The translations under genes were made by a program, and so were the position numbers. A stretch of DNA of 64,000 nucleotides from Microbacterium sp. LWH13-1.2 (GTDB lineage Bacteria > Actinomycetota > Actinomycetes > Actinomycetales > Microbacteriaceae), in the NCBI RefSeq assembly GCF_038397735.1, contig NZ_CP151635.1, positions 1 to 64,000 on the forward strand, read 5' to 3'. The notes beneath the pieces are model-generated. The model was not told the DNA's origin. It saw only the letters and a list, made by a program, of their open reading frames with translations, and did no database searches. This document shows, in pieces, positions 34,928 through 43,011 of this stretch (the stretch's first letter is position 1; each line of letters starts with the position of its first letter).

Positions 34928-34964
34928 CCCCTTCGAGCGCACCCGACGGTGCTGCTCGAAGGGG
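34928..34964 (+). terminator. Hairpin terminator after tipA
   Basis: CCCCTTCGAGC (34928-34938) pairs with GCTCGAAGGGG (34954-34964); the loop holds a smaller GCACC/GGTGC stem, and TGCTTT follows. Confidence 0.75.
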
Positions 34965-35034
34965 TGCTTTGCACAGATCGAGACACCAGGGCAAGACCGA
35001 GATCGGATGCCGTGGCGGGGCGTATGGTCGGGAC

Positions 35035-35409
35035 ATGGCCCCCCGCCGCAGACGCACCGATGCCGCGCCGCTGTTCGCCGCAGCCGCCATCGCCTACAGC
35101 GCGAACGTCGCCCTCGGTTCGGCCGTCGCTGCGAAGGTCATCGATACGAGCAGCTTCCGCTGGCTGCACCACGCGATCTACATCGCCACGTGCGCCACCG
35201 CTGCGGCCGCGTTCTCGTCATTGCTCTGGGGCAGGCCGAAGCATGCGAGCCGCCGTGCCGCGCTGGCCCTCGCGCCGGCCGCCGCACCGCTCGCCGCCAT
35301 CCCGTACCTCGGCACGCACAGCCGGCGGCATCCGCTGGTCGCGCTCGCCGCAGCCCCCTTCATCGTCGCGGGCCTCATCTGCTCGCGCCTCGCCACCGAC
35401 CGGAAGTGA
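35035..35409 (+). CDS. Small membrane protein of unknown function
   Basis: 124 residues with three to four Ala-rich hydrophobic segments (about 12-33, 45-63, 76-90, 99-116) and a basic start (MAPRRRRTD). No recognisable family. ATG 35035 is preceded by TATGGT (35023-35028) at six bases, so it is likely leaderless, which also sets the start. The nitroreductase gene begins four bases after its stop, so the two are co-transcribed. Confidence 0.7.
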   Translation: MAPRRRRTDAAPLFAAAAIAYSANVALGSAVAAKVIDTSSFRWLHHAIYIATCATAAAAFSSLLWGRPKHASRRAALALAPAAAPLAAIPYLGTHSRRHPLVALAAAPFIVAGLICSRLATDRK

Positions 35410-35413
35410 ACGC

Positions 35414-36238
35414 ATGGAACTGCTCGACGCCATCCGCCGCCGTAAGACCACGAACGGGCCGTTCCTGCCTGACCCGGTGTCGGAGGAGCATCAGCGCATC
35501 CTGCTCGAGGCGGCCGGCCGCGCACCCTCGCAGCTGAACAGCCAGCCGTGGCGGTTCGTGGTCATCGAGAACCGCGACACGATCGATCAGATCGCCCGTA
35601 TCTCTGGCGACAGCATGACCGAGGCCATGTCGAACGGCACGTTCTTCGAGCGCTACAAGCCGTACTTCCGCTTCAGCCAGGCCGAGATGGAGGAGAAGCG
35701 CAGCGGGATGCTGTTCGACAAGCTTCCCGCGGCCCTTCGCCCGTTCACGAGCCAGGTGTTCACCAAGCGCGGTCAGAAGCTGATGAACACGTTCGGGGTG
35801 CCCAAGACCCTGGGCGAGGAGAACCACAAGCTCGTCGCCGGTTCACCGCTGCTGCTGGGTGTGATGCTCGACCGCAGCGAGTACCGGCCAGGCCAGCTGT
35901 CGTCGTTCTACTCGGTGTTCAGCATGGGCGCCGCGATGGAGAACGTCTGGCTCACCACGGTCGAGCTCGGCATGGGCATCCAGTTCATCTCGTTCCCGAT
36001 GGAGGTCCCAGGGCGCTGGGACGAGATCGTGAAGCTGCTGCGGGTGCCCGACGACCTCGAGCTCATGGCCGTCTATCGCCTCGGCTACCTGCCGCCCGAG
36101 CAGCGGCGCCCGGCCATCGACTGGTCGAGCCACCAGCGCAAGCTCGCGTCGCAGTACGTGTTCCGCGAGAACTGCGACGAGCCCCAGCAGGGCTGGGACG
36201 CGCCGCCGCCGGGTGCGGGCGCCCCGCCGGCGAGCTGA
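35414..36238 (+). CDS. Nitroreductase-family flavoprotein
   Basis: 274 residues. [22 protein letters not shown] and [20 protein letters not shown] (residues 30-52) form the FMN-binding start of the nitroreductase family; [16 protein letters not shown] near 180 is the second conserved block. A long central insertion (about 70-135) and a Pro/Gly/Ala-rich tail are extra. NAD(P)H-dependent reduction of nitro compounds or quinones is likely; the true substrate is unknown. Four bases after the small membrane protein gene. Convergent with the FAD/Rieske gene with only three bases between stops. Confidence 0.87.
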   Translation: MELLDAIRRRKTTNGPFLPDPVSEEHQRILLEAAGRAPSQLNSQPWRFVVIENRDTIDQIARISGDSMTEAMSNGTFFERYKPYFRFSQAEMEEKRSGMLFDKLPAALRPFTSQVFTKRGQKLMNTFGVPKTLGEENHKLVAGSPLLLGVMLDRSEYRPGQLSSFYSVFSMGAAMENVWLTTVELGMGIQFISFPMEVPGRWDEIVKLLRVPDDLELMAVYRLGYLPPEQRRPAIDWSSHQRKLASQYVFRENCDEPQQGWDAPPPGAGAPPAS

Positions 36239-36241
36239 CCG

Positions 36242-37771
36242 TCAGCCCCCGCTCTTGCGGGGGAGGGCTTTCAGATCCTGCAGCGCCGGGCCCTCGATGC
36301 GAGTGCCGTCCGCTTCGAACCGAGAGGCGTGCAGTGGGCAGTCCCACGTGCACTCCGCGTCGTTCCACGCGAGCACGCCACCCAGGTGCGGGCAGACTGC
36401 CGAGACCGAGCGAGTGACCCCGTCGACGGTCGAGATGGCCACCGGGCGGCCACCGCGGTTCGCGACCACACCCTCGCCCTCCGCCGGTCTCGGCACAGGC
36501 ACGGGTCGGCGCTCGGCCTCGACCCATCCGGTCGTCGCCGCGGCCGCCACCTTCGCGCCCTCGACGGCTCCTCGCGCGAGGTCGGCGGGGACCGTCAGCC
36601 TGGTCCCGATCTTGACCATCCACGACGGGCGGTCGTGCCAGTTGGCCCCGAGGATCTCGGCAGTCAGGCGCAGGGCGGCGGCCGGAGCGTTCGACAGCCC
36701 CCACTTCGCATAGCCCGACGCGAAGCGGATGACGCCGAGTCCGCGCGGCATCGCTCCGACGAACGGGATCTGGTTGTGCGACTCGTAGTCCTGCGCAGAC
36801 CAGCGGTGGGTCTCCTCGGCGTCGGGGAAGTACTGTCTCGTCCACTCGACCAGGTCGTCGACCGCGGCGGCCTCGCTGTCGGAGCGCCCGACCGGATGCC
36901 CGTTGCCGCCCACGACGAGCCGCGCGTCGCCGCCGGGCCCGTCGGCGTCGGAGACCGGGCGGATCGAGCGGGTGGAGCCGTCGACCGAGATGAACGTCGA
37001 CGTGGGGAGATCGCCGCTCACCCGGAACGAGACGCAGTACGAGCGGAAGGCGCGCATCTTGGTGAAGTACAGCCCGCGGTCGAGGATCGGATAGCCCGTC
37101 GCGATCACGATGTGCTCGGCGAACATGGGTCCGACCGGGGTCTCGACGTGCGGGTCGGGGAGGACGCGGGTGGCGGTGACCCTGACTCCGGTGTGCAGCG
37201 TCCCGCCCGCGGCGAGCAGCTCCTCCGCGAGCGCCTGCGTCACCAGCGCGGGGTCGATCGTCACCTGGTCGTCGAGCGCGACCGCACCGAAGACCGGGAA
37301 CGCCATCGACGACAGCTCGTCGTTCGTGAGCATCCGGGTGGGGAGCCCCGCCTCTTTCGCGGCGTCATGCACCTCGCGCACCGCGTCCAGCCCGCTCGGG
37401 TCCTGCGCATAGGAGTGATCGGTGCGGCGTTCGTACGAGACGCCGGCGTGGTCGGCGAACGCGAGCAGCCACTCCATGCCCTCGCGATTGCCGTCGACGT
37501 AGGCGTGAACGAGCGAGGCGGGGTGGTGCGCGCGGATCTCGGCGAGGCGCTTGCCCTGCAGCAGCGACAGCTTGCCGGTGTTGCCACCGGTCGCGAGCTC
37601 GGCGACCTCTCCCGCTTCGATCACCGCGACGTCGAGACCCGCTCTGGTCAGCATGACGGCGGTGGTCAGGCCCGTGAGGCCCGCACCGACGATGACGACG
37701 TCGTGCCGCGCTCCCGGGTCGAACGGCGTGCCGGTGGGCGGGGTCCGGTCGAGCTTCCACAGTGGCTTCAT
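36242..37771 (-). CDS. FAD-dependent oxidoreductase with C-terminal Rieske domain
   Basis: 509 residues. N-terminal dinucleotide fold DVVIVGAGLTGLTTAVMLTRAG (about 24-45), a DAO-like middle part with ASGYAKWGLSNAPAAALR near 350, and a C-terminal Rieske [2Fe-2S] domain with C-x-H (VCPHLGGVLAWN) and C-x2-H (CPLHASRF) ligands. This layout is that of the YhfW-type oxidoreductases. Electrons probably pass between FAD and the cluster; the substrate is not known. Divergent from the fluC pair with 86 bases between starts. Confidence 0.9.
   Translation of the reverse strand: MKPLWKLDRTPPTGTPFDPGARHDVVIVGAGLTGLTTAVMLTRAGLDVAVIEAGEVAELATGGNTGKLSLLQGKRLAEIRAHHPASLVHAYVDGNREGMEWLLAFADHAGVSYERRTDHSYAQDPSGLDAVREVHDAAKEAGLPTRMLTNDELSSMAFPVFGAVALDDQVTIDPALVTQALAEELLAAGGTLHTGVRVTATRVLPDPHVETPVGPMFAEHIVIATGYPILDRGLYFTKMRAFRSYCVSFRVSGDLPTSTFISVDGSTRSIRPVSDADGPGGDARLVVGGNGHPVGRSDSEAAAVDDLVEWTRQYFPDAEETHRWSAQDYESHNQIPFVGAMPRGLGVIRFASGYAKWGLSNAPAAALRLTAEILGANWHDRPSWMVKIGTRLTVPADLARGAVEGAKVAAAATTGWVEAERRPVPVPRPAEGEGVVANRGGRPVAISTVDGVTRSVSAVCPHLGGVLAWNDAECTWDCPLHASRFEADGTRIEGPALQDLKALPRKSGG
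36246..36263 (+). terminator. Hairpin serving convergent genes, inside the end of the FAD/Rieske gene
   Basis: CCCCCGC (36246-36252) and GCGGGGG (36257-36263) form a seven-bp stem with loop TCTT. The convergent stops are three bases apart, so the terminator for the nitroreductase gene lies inside the neighbouring reading frame. Confidence 0.5.
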
Positions 37772-37857
37772 GGCGTCAGTCTTCGCTTCGGCGCCGCTGC
37801 GTCACACCCGGTTGACAATCAGCGGATGCGTTGCAACGGCGCGGCTAGAGTTGTCGC

Positions 37858-38247
37858 GTGACTCTCCGCAGCCTCCTCCTCGTCTTCGCAGGAGGCAGCA
37901 TCGGCACGGCGGCGCGGCTCGCGTTCGCACTCTGGATCCCGGATGCCGGGGGCTTCCCGGTCGCCACGCTCCTGGTCAATGTGCTCGGCGCGCTGCTGAT
38001 CGGCATCCTCGCGGCTCGCCTACCACCGACCAACGGCCTGCGGGTGTTCCTCGGCACGGGTGTGCTCGGCGGTTTCACCACCTACAGCGCCTTCATGACG
38101 GGCACGGATGCGCTCTGGGCGGATGCTCCGCTGCTCGCGTTCTCGTATGCCGCGGGCAGTCTCGTGCTCGGCCTTGCCGCTGCGGCGCTCGGGCTGCGTC
38201 TCGGCCGCCCTCGTTCGATGCCACGTATCGAGGGAGCCCGCTCGTGA
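37858..38247 (+). CDS. crcB1: Fluoride channel subunit FluC/CrcB (first of two)
   Basis: 129 residues, four membrane helices. GGSIGTAARLAFALW at the N terminus, TLLVNVLGALLIG and the FTTYSAFMTG stretch are Fluc signatures. It exports fluoride through a dimeric, antiparallel channel. GTG 37858 lies six bases after TAGAGT (37846-37851), so the mRNA is probably leaderless; this leaves no room for a fluoride riboswitch. It overlaps a second fluC by four bases (GTGA); paired genes usually give heterodimers with each subunit inserted in opposite orientation. Confidence 0.93.
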   Translation: MTLRSLLLVFAGGSIGTAARLAFALWIPDAGGFPVATLLVNVLGALLIGILAARLPPTNGLRVFLGTGVLGGFTTYSAFMTGTDALWADAPLLAFSYAAGSLVLGLAAAALGLRLGRPRSMPRIEGARS

Positions 38248-38603
38248 CCCCGCTGCTGTTCCTCGGGGCCGCGCTCGCCGGAGGGGTGGGAGCCGTGCTG
38301 CGGTACCTCGTCGATCTCGGCGTCGCGAAGGTGGCCGGGCGACGCTTCCCCTGGGGCATCTTCGCTGTCAATCTCACCGGATCGTTCGCGCTGGGTGTCG
38401 TGACCGCGGCGCTGCCCGACCAGGCATTCCTCCTCGGCGCCGGTCTGCTGGGCGGTTATACGACCTTCAGCACCGCGATGCTCGACACGGTCGCGCTCTG
38501 GCGCGACGGCGAGCGCAGGGCATCCGCGTTCAACGCCGTCGGGATGCTGCTGCTCGGTCTGCTCGCGGCCGGCCTCGGGATCGCGCTCGGCTCGCTGCTC
38601 TGA
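38244..38603 (+). CDS. crcB2: Fluoride channel subunit FluC/CrcB (second of two)
   Basis: 119 residues from GTG 38244, overlapping the first fluC (GTGA); the frame is open upstream but without similarity. GGVGAVLRYLVDLGV, FPWGIFAVNLTGSFALG and GGYTTFSTAMLDT are intact Fluc motifs, including the Asn and Phe residues lining the pore. Charge balance differs from the first copy: this protein has more basic residues in the first loop (KVAGRRFPWG), consistent with opposite membrane orientation. Together they are a complete fluoride exporter. Confidence 0.93.
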   Translation: MTPLLFLGAALAGGVGAVLRYLVDLGVAKVAGRRFPWGIFAVNLTGSFALGVVTAALPDQAFLLGAGLLGGYTTFSTAMLDTVALWRDGERRASAFNAVGMLLLGLLAAGLGIALGSLL

Positions 38604-38660
38604 GCACGCCGCTCTGACCTCGCCCCCGCGGTGACCTCGCCCCGCGGTGGAGATCCGTGC

Positions 38661-38722
38661 TTGCGCGCTCCACCTCGGTCGGGCTACTCTCGTGCTAATC
38701 GTTTAACTGCTAATCGTTTAAC
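38661..38722 (+). promoter_or_regulatory. Sugar importer promoter with tandem 15-bp LacI-type operators
   Basis: TTGCGC (38661-38666) and TACTCT (38685-38690) with 18-base spacing form the promoter. Immediately after it, TGCTAATCGTTTAAC occurs twice head to tail without a gap (38693-38707 and 38708-38722). Each is a near-palindrome around CG, as LacI-family sites are. A LacI-type gene at the end of the operon is the likely repressor. Confidence 0.75.
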
Positions 38723-38774
38723 AACAAGATCTGGACGCAGCCACGATCCTTCGCACCCGTCAAAGGAGACACCG

Positions 38775-40046
38775 ATGCCCCGCACCTCCCGTCGCGCCCT
38801 CGGCGCCCTCGCCGCCTCTGCGGCTGCCCTCCTCGCGCTCAGCGCCTGCTCGTCCCAGGCAGGGGGTGAGAGCTCGTCCGGTGGAGACGTCACCCTCAGC
38901 TACGCGATCTGGGACGAGAACCAGAAGCCCGCGATGGAGGACATCGCGGCGGCGTTCGAGAAGCAGAACCCGAACGTCACGATCGACATCCAGGTGACGC
39001 CCTACAAGGAGTACTTCACCAAGCTGCAGACCGCCGCCACCGGTGGATCCGCCGCAGACGTGTTCTGGATGAACGGCCCGAACTTCCCGCTGTACGCCTC
39101 GAACGGCCAGCTCGCCCCGCTCGACGACGCCGGCATCGATGCGGCCGACTACCCGCAGGGCCTCATCGACCTCTACACCTTCGACGGAAAGCTCTACGGG
39201 GCCCCGAAGGACTTCGACACGGTCGCCCTCTGGTACAACAAGGAACTCTTCGACGCGGCGGGTGTCGACTACCCGACCGCCGGCTGGACGTGGGACGACT
39301 TCACCGCGGCCGCCGCGGCGCTCACCGACCCCGCCACCGGGCAGTTCGGCGTCGCGGCGAGCCAGTACGGCCAGGAGAACTTCTACAACTCGATCGCGCA
39401 GGCAGGTGGCGAGGTCATCTCGGCCGACGGCACCGAGAGCGGCTACGGCTCGCCCGAGGCGCTCGCGGGCATCGAGCTGTGGACCGACCTGATCGAGGCG
39501 GGGTCGTCTCCGACCGCGCAGCAGATGACCGACACCAACCCCGAGGACTTCTTCCTCTCGGGCAAGGTCGCGATGTTCCAGAACGGCTCGTGGGCGGCCA
39601 TCGCCTACGGGGACAACGCCGACATCGCCGACAAGGTCGACGTCGCGCCGCTCCCCGAGGGTCCGGAGGGCAATCAGAGCGTCATCCACGGTGTGGGCAA
39701 CGTCGCCAACGCGAAGAGCTCTCATCCGGCCGAGGCCCAGGCGTTCGCCGCCTTCGCGAGCGGCGAGGAGGCGGCACGGATCCAGGCCGAGTCCGGCACC
39801 GTGATCCCCGCGTTCAACGGCACCCAGCAGGCGTGGGTCGACGCACTGCCGCAGTACGACCTGCAGGTCTACATCGACGCCCTCGACACCGCCGTGCCCT
39901 ACCCGGTCTCGAAGAACACCTCGGCGTGGACGAGCATCGAGAGCGAGGTGCTCTCGCAGGTCTGGTCGGGCGCCGTCGCCCCGGCGGAGGGACTGAAGGA
40001 CCTCGCCGAGCAGATGCAGACGGCGCTCGATGCCGAGCAGGAGTAA
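38775..40046 (+). CDS. Carbohydrate ABC transporter substrate-binding lipoprotein
   Basis: 423 residues. Signal peptide with lipobox ALSAC (Cys near residue 25), then a Gly/Ser linker and a family-1 solute-binding domain: VTLSYAIWDENQKPAMEDIA, GGSAADVFWMNGPNF and GKVAMFQNGSWAAIA are typical of oligosaccharide receptors. AAAGGAG seven to eight bases upstream supports the ATG. It delivers sugar to the two permeases that follow six bases later. The ATPase is not in the operon; a shared MsiK-type ATPase encoded elsewhere is normal in actinobacteria. The sugar is unknown. Confidence 0.93.
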   Translation: MPRTSRRALGALAASAAALLALSACSSQAGGESSSGGDVTLSYAIWDENQKPAMEDIAAAFEKQNPNVTIDIQVTPYKEYFTKLQTAATGGSAADVFWMNGPNFPLYASNGQLAPLDDAGIDAADYPQGLIDLYTFDGKLYGAPKDFDTVALWYNKELFDAAGVDYPTAGWTWDDFTAAAAALTDPATGQFGVAASQYGQENFYNSIAQAGGEVISADGTESGYGSPEALAGIELWTDLIEAGSSPTAQQMTDTNPEDFFLSGKVAMFQNGSWAAIAYGDNADIADKVDVAPLPEGPEGNQSVIHGVGNVANAKSSHPAEAQAFAAFASGEEAARIQAESGTVIPAFNGTQQAWVDALPQYDLQVYIDALDTAVPYPVSKNTSAWTSIESEVLSQVWSGAVAPAEGLKDLAEQMQTALDAEQE

Positions 40047-40052
40047 CCGGAC

Positions 40053-41012
40053 ATGACAGCCGTCGCGTCACCCCCGCGTGCGCGGGCCGAGCGGATGCCG
40101 GAGGCCACGAGCCCCGGCATCCGCCGCCGCCGGCGCAACCCGGGCGCCTCCCCGTGGTGGGCTCTGGTGTTCATCGGGCCCACCGCTCTCGGCATCGCCG
40201 TCTTCTACCTGTGGCCGACCGTGCGCACGCTCATCATCTCGTTCACGAAGTCGGGGCCGTTCGGCGGCGCGGAATGGGTGGGGATCGAGAACTACGTCCG
40301 CCTGTTCCAGGACCCTGAGCTGATCGGGGCGCTGCGCAACACCGCCGTCTACACGATCATCGCCCTCATCGGCATCCCGCTGGCCGTCGGGATCGCCGCC
40401 CTGCTCAACACCGCAGGGCTCAAGGGGCGCAGCGCCTATCGGACGCTGTACTTCATCCCCGTCGTCACGATGCCCGCAGCGATCGCGCTGGTGTGGCGCA
40501 TGATCTACAACGGCGACTACGGCGTGCTCAACGCCGCTCTCGGCTCTGTGGGCATCGAGGGCCGGAGCTGGCTCACCGATCCGAACACGGCGCTCGTGGC
40601 CATCGCGGTCGTGGGCATCTGGGCGGGCCTCGGCACCAACATCGTGATCTTCCTCGCGGGCCTCCAGGGCATCCCCGACACGATCATGGAGGCGGCCGAC
40701 CTCGACGGTGCGGGCCCGGTGCGCAAGTTCTTCTCCATCACCATCCCGCTGCTGTCGCCGTCGATCTTCTTCGTCAGCGTCATCAGCGTGATCGGCGCGC
40801 TGCAGGTGTTCGACCTCATCTACATGATGCTCGGACGCAGCAATCCGGCCATGCCCAACACCCGCACGGTCGTCTACCTGTTCTACGAAGCGGGATTCCT
40901 CGACAACGACCGGGGCTACGCCGCCGCCGTCGCCTTCCTGCTGCTCGTGATCATCCTGGTGCTCACGGTCGTGCAGTTCCGTCTGCAGAAGAAGTGGGTG
41001 CACTATGAGTGA
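40053..41012 (+). CDS. Carbohydrate ABC transporter permease (MalF type)
   Basis: 319 residues with a basic cytoplasmic N terminus (GIRRRRRNPGASP) and six membrane segments. The EAA loop is EAADLDGAGPVRKFFSITIPLL (about 212-233, in the second half), correct for the ATPase contact site. AAVAFLLLVIILVLTVVQFRLQKKW closes the protein. It pairs with the next permease, whose start overlaps its end by eight bases, so the two are translated together. Confidence 0.94.
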   Translation: MTAVASPPRARAERMPEATSPGIRRRRRNPGASPWWALVFIGPTALGIAVFYLWPTVRTLIISFTKSGPFGGAEWVGIENYVRLFQDPELIGALRNTAVYTIIALIGIPLAVGIAALLNTAGLKGRSAYRTLYFIPVVTMPAAIALVWRMIYNGDYGVLNAALGSVGIEGRSWLTDPNTALVAIAVVGIWAGLGTNIVIFLAGLQGIPDTIMEAADLDGAGPVRKFFSITIPLLSPSIFFVSVISVIGALQVFDLIYMMLGRSNPAMPNTRTVVYLFYEAGFLDNDRGYAAAVAFLLLVIILVLTVVQFRLQKKWVHYE

Positions 41013-41898
41013 GGTCTCGCTCGACACGCGCGCCATCGTCGGCGCTCCGACCGGTCGCTCGGCCGCCCGTCCGGGAAAGCCTCGCAACAGGGGGCTCTGG
41101 ATCGTCCACGTCGTGCTGCTCGTCGGCGCGATCCTCATGGTCTTCCCGTTCATCTGGCAGCTGCTGACGTCGTTCAAGACGCTGTCGGACTCGGTGCAGG
41201 TGCCGCCGAGCCTGCTGCCGCGCGAGTGGGTGTTCACGAACTTCGCCGAGGTCTTCGACTCGATGCCGTTCGCGCAGATGTTCGCCAACTCGGTGCTGCT
41301 CACGGTCGGCCGCACGGTCGGACAGGTCGTGCTGTGCACGATGGCCGGCTACGCCTTCGCCCGCATCCCTTTCCCCGGTCGCAACGCGCTGTTCGTGGTG
41401 TTCCTGTCGGTGCTCATGGTGCCCTCGCAGCTGTACCTGCTGCCGCAGTACGAGATCATCCAGTCGCTCGGGTGGCTGAACACCCTGCAGGCGCTGATCG
41501 TGCCCGGGATCTTCAGCGCATTCGGCACCTTCCTGATGCGCCAGTTCTTCATGTCGATGCCGGCGGAGCTCGAGGAGGCGGCACGCATCGACGGGGCGAA
41601 TCCGTGGCAGACCTTCTGGCGGATCATGGTTCCGCTCGCGAAGCCTGGCATCATCGCTCTCGTGGTGTTCACTGTGCTGTGGTCCTGGAACGATCTGCTC
41701 TGGCCGTTGATCGTGACGACCGACCCCGCCAAGATGCCGCTGTCCGTCGGGCTCTCGCAGCTCGTCGGCATCCACGGCACCGACTACCCGGTGCTGATGG
41801 CAGGAGCGCTGCTCGCGACCCTGCCGATGCTGGTGACCTTCATGATCCTGCAGCGGCAGTTCATCCAGGGCATCGCCTTCAGCGGATCGAAGGGCTGA
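41005..41898 (+). CDS. Carbohydrate ABC transporter permease (MalG type)
   Basis: 297 residues, six membrane segments. EEAARIDGANPWQTFWRIMVPLAKPG is the EAA loop and shows the MalG-type sequence; the N-terminal FKTLSDSVQVPPSLLPREWVF is the usual extracytoplasmic stretch. It overlaps the previous permease by eight bases and is followed three bases later by the LacI regulator gene. Forms the heteromeric pore of the importer. Confidence 0.94.
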   Translation: MSEVSLDTRAIVGAPTGRSAARPGKPRNRGLWIVHVVLLVGAILMVFPFIWQLLTSFKTLSDSVQVPPSLLPREWVFTNFAEVFDSMPFAQMFANSVLLTVGRTVGQVVLCTMAGYAFARIPFPGRNALFVVFLSVLMVPSQLYLLPQYEIIQSLGWLNTLQALIVPGIFSAFGTFLMRQFFMSMPAELEEAARIDGANPWQTFWRIMVPLAKPGIIALVVFTVLWSWNDLLWPLIVTTDPAKMPLSVGLSQLVGIHGTDYPVLMAGALLATLPMLVTFMILQRQFIQGIAFSGSKG

Positions 41899-41901
41899 CC
41901 G

Positions 41902-42966
41902 ATGGCAGAGCGCAGGCAGCAGTCGACGACCTCACGGCGTCCGACTCTCAGGATGGTCGCAGAGCGTGCGGGCGTCTCGACCGCCACGGTGTCGTACGTG
42001 TTCTCCGGACGCTCGGGCGCGGCATCGGGGGCGGGCGTCGCCGAGGCCACGGCGGCGAAGGTGCTCGCAGCGGCCGACGAGCTCAACTACCGGCCCAACA
42101 TCGCGGCGCGGACGATCCGCACCGGGCGCAGCGGCATGGTGCAGCTCTCGCTGCACATGCTCAGCGACCCGTGGTCGCTCGCGGTGGCCGATGCCGTGAA
42201 CGTCGAGGCGAACAGGCACGGCCTCACGACGCTCATCCTCGCCGACGGGGACTGGCATGCGGCTCTCGACCGGGTCGAGAGCGATGTCGCGTACCTCGAC
42301 GGCGTGGGGATCGACGAGGATGCCGAGCGCAAGCTCGCCGACCTCGTGCAGCGCGGGCAGCGGCTCGTCGTGTTCTCAGAGCACCTCGAACCCGCGGGCT
42401 TCGACGTCGTGCGCTCGGATGCGATCCCGGGGTGCGAGCTCGCGATGGAACACCTGCTCGAGCGCCACACGGCGATCGGGTGCCTTGCCGCGGAGGGCGC
42501 CGTGCGCCTCGCGCCGACGCAGGTCACCCGATACACGCCCTACCTCGAGAAGATGGCGGCTGCCGGACTCGAGGTCGATCCCGAGTGGACGGTGACCTAC
42601 ACCGAGGGGCAGGCGAGCGCCTTCGCCGCGGCGGTGCGGCTGCTCTCGCACGACGATCGACCGGATGCGATCTACGCGACGACCGACTTCGCGGCCATCG
42701 CGGCCATCAATGCGGCGCACATGCTCGGGCTGCGCGTGCCTCACGACGTCGCGGTGATCGGAGTGGGCAACACCCCCGACGCGCAGCTCATCGCACCCAC
42801 CCTGACCACGGTCGGACCGACCGACTTCTACGACCGGCAGGCGCGCATCATCATCGACCGCGCGCTCGCGGCGGACGACGCACCCACGCGGCTGCACGAG
42901 TTCGCGTGGTCGCTGTTCCCCGGGGCGTCGACGGACCTCGACGCACCCACCGCTCTCGCGCGCTGA
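41902..42966 (+). CDS. LacI-family transcriptional regulator
   Basis: 354 residues. N-terminal helix-turn-helix RPTLRMVAERAGVSTATVSYVF, a hinge helix region ANELNYRPN-like (AADELNYRPNIAARTIRTGR), then a periplasmic-binding-protein-like sensor. The stretch between the recognition helix and the hinge has an insertion (SGRSGAASGAGVAEAT), longer than usual. It is the fourth gene of the importer operon, three bases after the permease, and probably represses the tandem operators at 38693-38722 until the sugar binds. Confidence 0.92.
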   Translation: MAERRQQSTTSRRPTLRMVAERAGVSTATVSYVFSGRSGAASGAGVAEATAAKVLAAADELNYRPNIAARTIRTGRSGMVQLSLHMLSDPWSLAVADAVNVEANRHGLTTLILADGDWHAALDRVESDVAYLDGVGIDEDAERKLADLVQRGQRLVVFSEHLEPAGFDVVRSDAIPGCELAMEHLLERHTAIGCLAAEGAVRLAPTQVTRYTPYLEKMAAAGLEVDPEWTVTYTEGQASAFAAAVRLLSHDDRPDAIYATTDFAAIAAINAAHMLGLRVPHDVAVIGVGNTPDAQLIAPTLTTVGPTDFYDRQARIIIDRALAADDAPTRLHEFAWSLFPGASTDLDAPTALAR

Positions 42967-43011
42967 CGCAGGCGTCCGCGCACATACGACTCGACTCTCA
43001 GAAGGACCACC

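Noticed and set aside
37772..37857. Fluoride riboswitch ahead of the FluC genes
   Set aside because: Only 86 bases between divergent starts, and the -10 hexamer lies six bases before the GTG, leaving no leader.
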